Shown one piece after another: positions 62,854 through 64,000 of a stretch of 64,000 nucleotides of DNA (the stretch's first letter is position 1; every line of letters starts with the position of its first letter). Made by a program: the position numbers and the translations under genes. The stretch is from positions 62,001 through 126,000 of the forward strand of contig NZ_QLLN01000008.1 of assembly GCF_003259375.1 (NCBI RefSeq), given 5' to 3'. The notes under the pieces were generated by a model that was given only the letters and a program-made list of their open reading frames with translations, did not search any database and was not told where the DNA came from. Source of the DNA: Arenibacter echinorum (GTDB lineage Bacteria > Bacteroidota > Bacteroidia > Flavobacteriales > Flavobacteriaceae).

Positions 62854-63633
62854 CTATTTTACCAAAAGATATTTTATGACCGTGTCGTTAAAAAACTGAG
62901 GCTGCTCCACGTTCACTACGTGTCCACAATTCTGGACCACTATCAGTTCGGCACTTTTGTGATCCTCTACAATTTGTTTAATAGTGGGCAAGAACAAATA
63001 GTCCTCTGCCCCCATTACGTAGAGCGTTGGAATTTTTATATCCACTGTTCTAAAAAAACTAAGCAATGGATTAATCTCCGAGGTTAACTTGAACCAACGA
63101 ATAAATTCCTTTTGATACAATTTTTTCGCCTCACGAACAAAAAGTAATCGCGATTCCTTATGGTTCTTATTGGGCATAATTACAAAGGCAAAAAATTTGT
63201 ACAGCCATAAATAAGGGACTATGGATTTTAAAATAACGCCAAGTCTCATCAATATTTGTGACCTCAGGTTCAATTTCATAATGGCCCCGCCCATAATCAT
63301 GCTCTCTACCCGATGGGGATGCTTCTCTGCCAAATTTCGAATTAAAATTGTGCCCAGGGAAATTCCAATAAAATGAGATTTTTCAATCTTTTCAAAATTG
63401 ATTACTTCCAATATATCCTCGGTTATATTATCAAAAGTATACTTATTCTTAAAGGCATCCTTTAGATGTATCTTAGAGTTCCCATGACCCCGTAGATCCA
63501 AGAGAAGTACATTAAAATGCTTTTTAAATTCCCGAAGCTGCTTATACCAAATAGTGGAGCTGCCTCCTGCACCATGTACAAAAGTCACCCATTTGGCAGA
63601 GGTATCGTGGCTATGTATATTATAACTTATCAA
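62854..63633 (-). CDS. Alpha/beta hydrolase
   Basis: A 259-residue cytoplasmic hydrolase. FVHGAGGSSTIWYKQL forms the oxyanion region, GISLGT is the nucleophile elbow (Ser), MGAEDYLF holds the acid and NCGHVVNVEQP the His, so the triad is complete. Substrate unknown; such proteins cleave esters or lactones. It begins a short distance from the promoter of the gene at 63821. Confidence 0.88.
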   Translation of the reverse strand: MISYNIHSHDTSAKWVTFVHGAGGSSTIWYKQLREFKKHFNVLLLDLRGHGNSKIHLKDAFKNKYTFDNITEDILEVINFEKIEKSHFIGISLGTILIRNLAEKHPHRVESMIMGGAIMKLNLRSQILMRLGVILKSIVPYLWLYKFFAFVIMPNKNHKESRLLFVREAKKLYQKEFIRWFKLTSEINPLLSFFRTVDIKIPTLYVMGAEDYLFLPTIKQIVEDHKSAELIVVQNCGHVVNVEQPQFFNDTVIKYLLVK

Positions 63634-63797
63634 TATTCATTTTTTATAAATGTAGTGTTATTTCCAATACACTTTATATGGATCCAATAAATCAAAATAT
63701 ACTTTTCAACATTGCTACAAGGTAAAAAAATAGATAAATTACCTGATTATTGGATAAATGCACTTTCAGATGGCTCCCCTTAAACCTTGTTTCTAGC

Positions 63798-63805
63798 TAT
63801 ATTTG
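63798..63805 (+). promoter_or_regulatory. -7 box of the partial gene at the window end
   Basis: TATATTTG fits TAnnTTTG and lies 16 bases before the ATG at 63821. Confidence 0.55.
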
Positions 63806-63820
63806 TAAGAAAAAAATTAT

Positions 63821-64000
63821 ATGGAAAATCAGTATTGCAAAGTTGGATCGGTTTCCCCAATAATCAACGGTTCAAAAGAAATAAGCTTTTTGGAATACCA
63901 ATACAAAAGTTTCATGGACAAGGCTACCAGCGAAAAACATTCCAATTCAAAACTTGCCGAATTTTTTGAATTGAAAGCTGCAAAAATCCAAAAAATCATT
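63821..64000 (+). CDS. Protein of unknown function, N-terminal fragment (runs off the window)
   Basis: Sixty codons are open to the window edge with no stop: MENQYCKVGSVSPIING, KEISFLEYQYKSFMDKATSE and KLAEFFELKAAKIQKII. The region looks helical and charged with no signal peptide. I do not recognise the family. Its own -7 box and the good ATG make it a likely gene. Confidence 0.65.
   Translation, partial: MENQYCKVGSVSPIINGSKEISFLEYQYKSFMDKATSEKHSNSKLAEFFELKAAKIQKII

Overview
The window reads as about 64 kb of chromosome from a marine-type member of the Flavobacteriaceae (Bacteroidota). This rests on low GC, many -7 boxes of the Bacteroidota form TAnnTTTG, and family-specific proteins: a long NusB, DUF3276, DUF4920, DUF4197, DUF1573, a cyclophilin-FKBP fusion and a DnaJ with a reduced zinc finger. 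Gene content resembles the Arenibacter/Zobellia/Maribacter group, but the genus is inference. I saw no rRNA, tRNA, insertion sequence, prophage or CRISPR array.

Layout. 0-6.5 kb: the start of an outward-reading lipoprotein gene and an AraC regulator, then a plus-strand housekeeping run (FAD dehydrogenase, DEAD-box helicase, secreted EEP hydrolase, PaiB-like protein, RpiA). 6.5-17 kb: the most accessory-looking part. A TPR histidine kinase and LytTR regulator face a plus-strand array of exported small-fold proteins (two SnoaL/NTF2-like lipoproteins, two or three proteins that may have a dimeric alpha/beta-barrel fold, a RidA-like lipoprotein and a remnant of another NTF2 gene), followed by an O-methyltransferase and an S33-type hydrolase lipoprotein. 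17-23 kb: a minus-strand catabolic group (Gfo/Idh/MocA oxidoreductase, exported FAD oxidoreductase, a Cys-rich protein with an FMN_bind-like motif, CstA transporter). 23-25 kb: nusB, a DUF1573 lipoprotein and yajC.

25-37 kb: ABC exporter, DUF3276 protein, an operon of acyltransferase, symporter, CsaA-like protein and a frameshifted small gene, thiol and peroxide proteins, a cold-shock protein, a 28-residue membrane microprotein, a PPIase fusion, an M28 peptidase and PPK2. 37-43 kb: an ABC-2 exporter, MscS channel, outer-membrane protein and sigma-54-type response regulator on one strand. 43-46.5 kb: an 80-bp tandem repeat, dnaJ-grpE and an epimerase. 46.6-50.5 kb: mnmD, a DUF4920 gene, ilvE, a MazG-like gene, small membrane proteins and crcB. 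50.8-53.6 kb: a nitrogen module (P-II, Amt, outer-membrane barrel). 53.7-64 kb: a DUF1684 protein, a hydrolase-like protein with an altered nucleophile, an Lrp regulator, an IcmF-type B12 mutase, purU, a DUF4197 protein, an alpha/beta hydrolase and a partial unknown gene.

The best candidates for something undescribed are the exported NTF2/RidA array beside the two-component system, the paralogous microproteins at 33.1 and 49.8 kb, the exported Cys-rich FMN_bind-like protein, and several unassigned promoter palindromes. All functional statements come from reading motifs; no database search was run.
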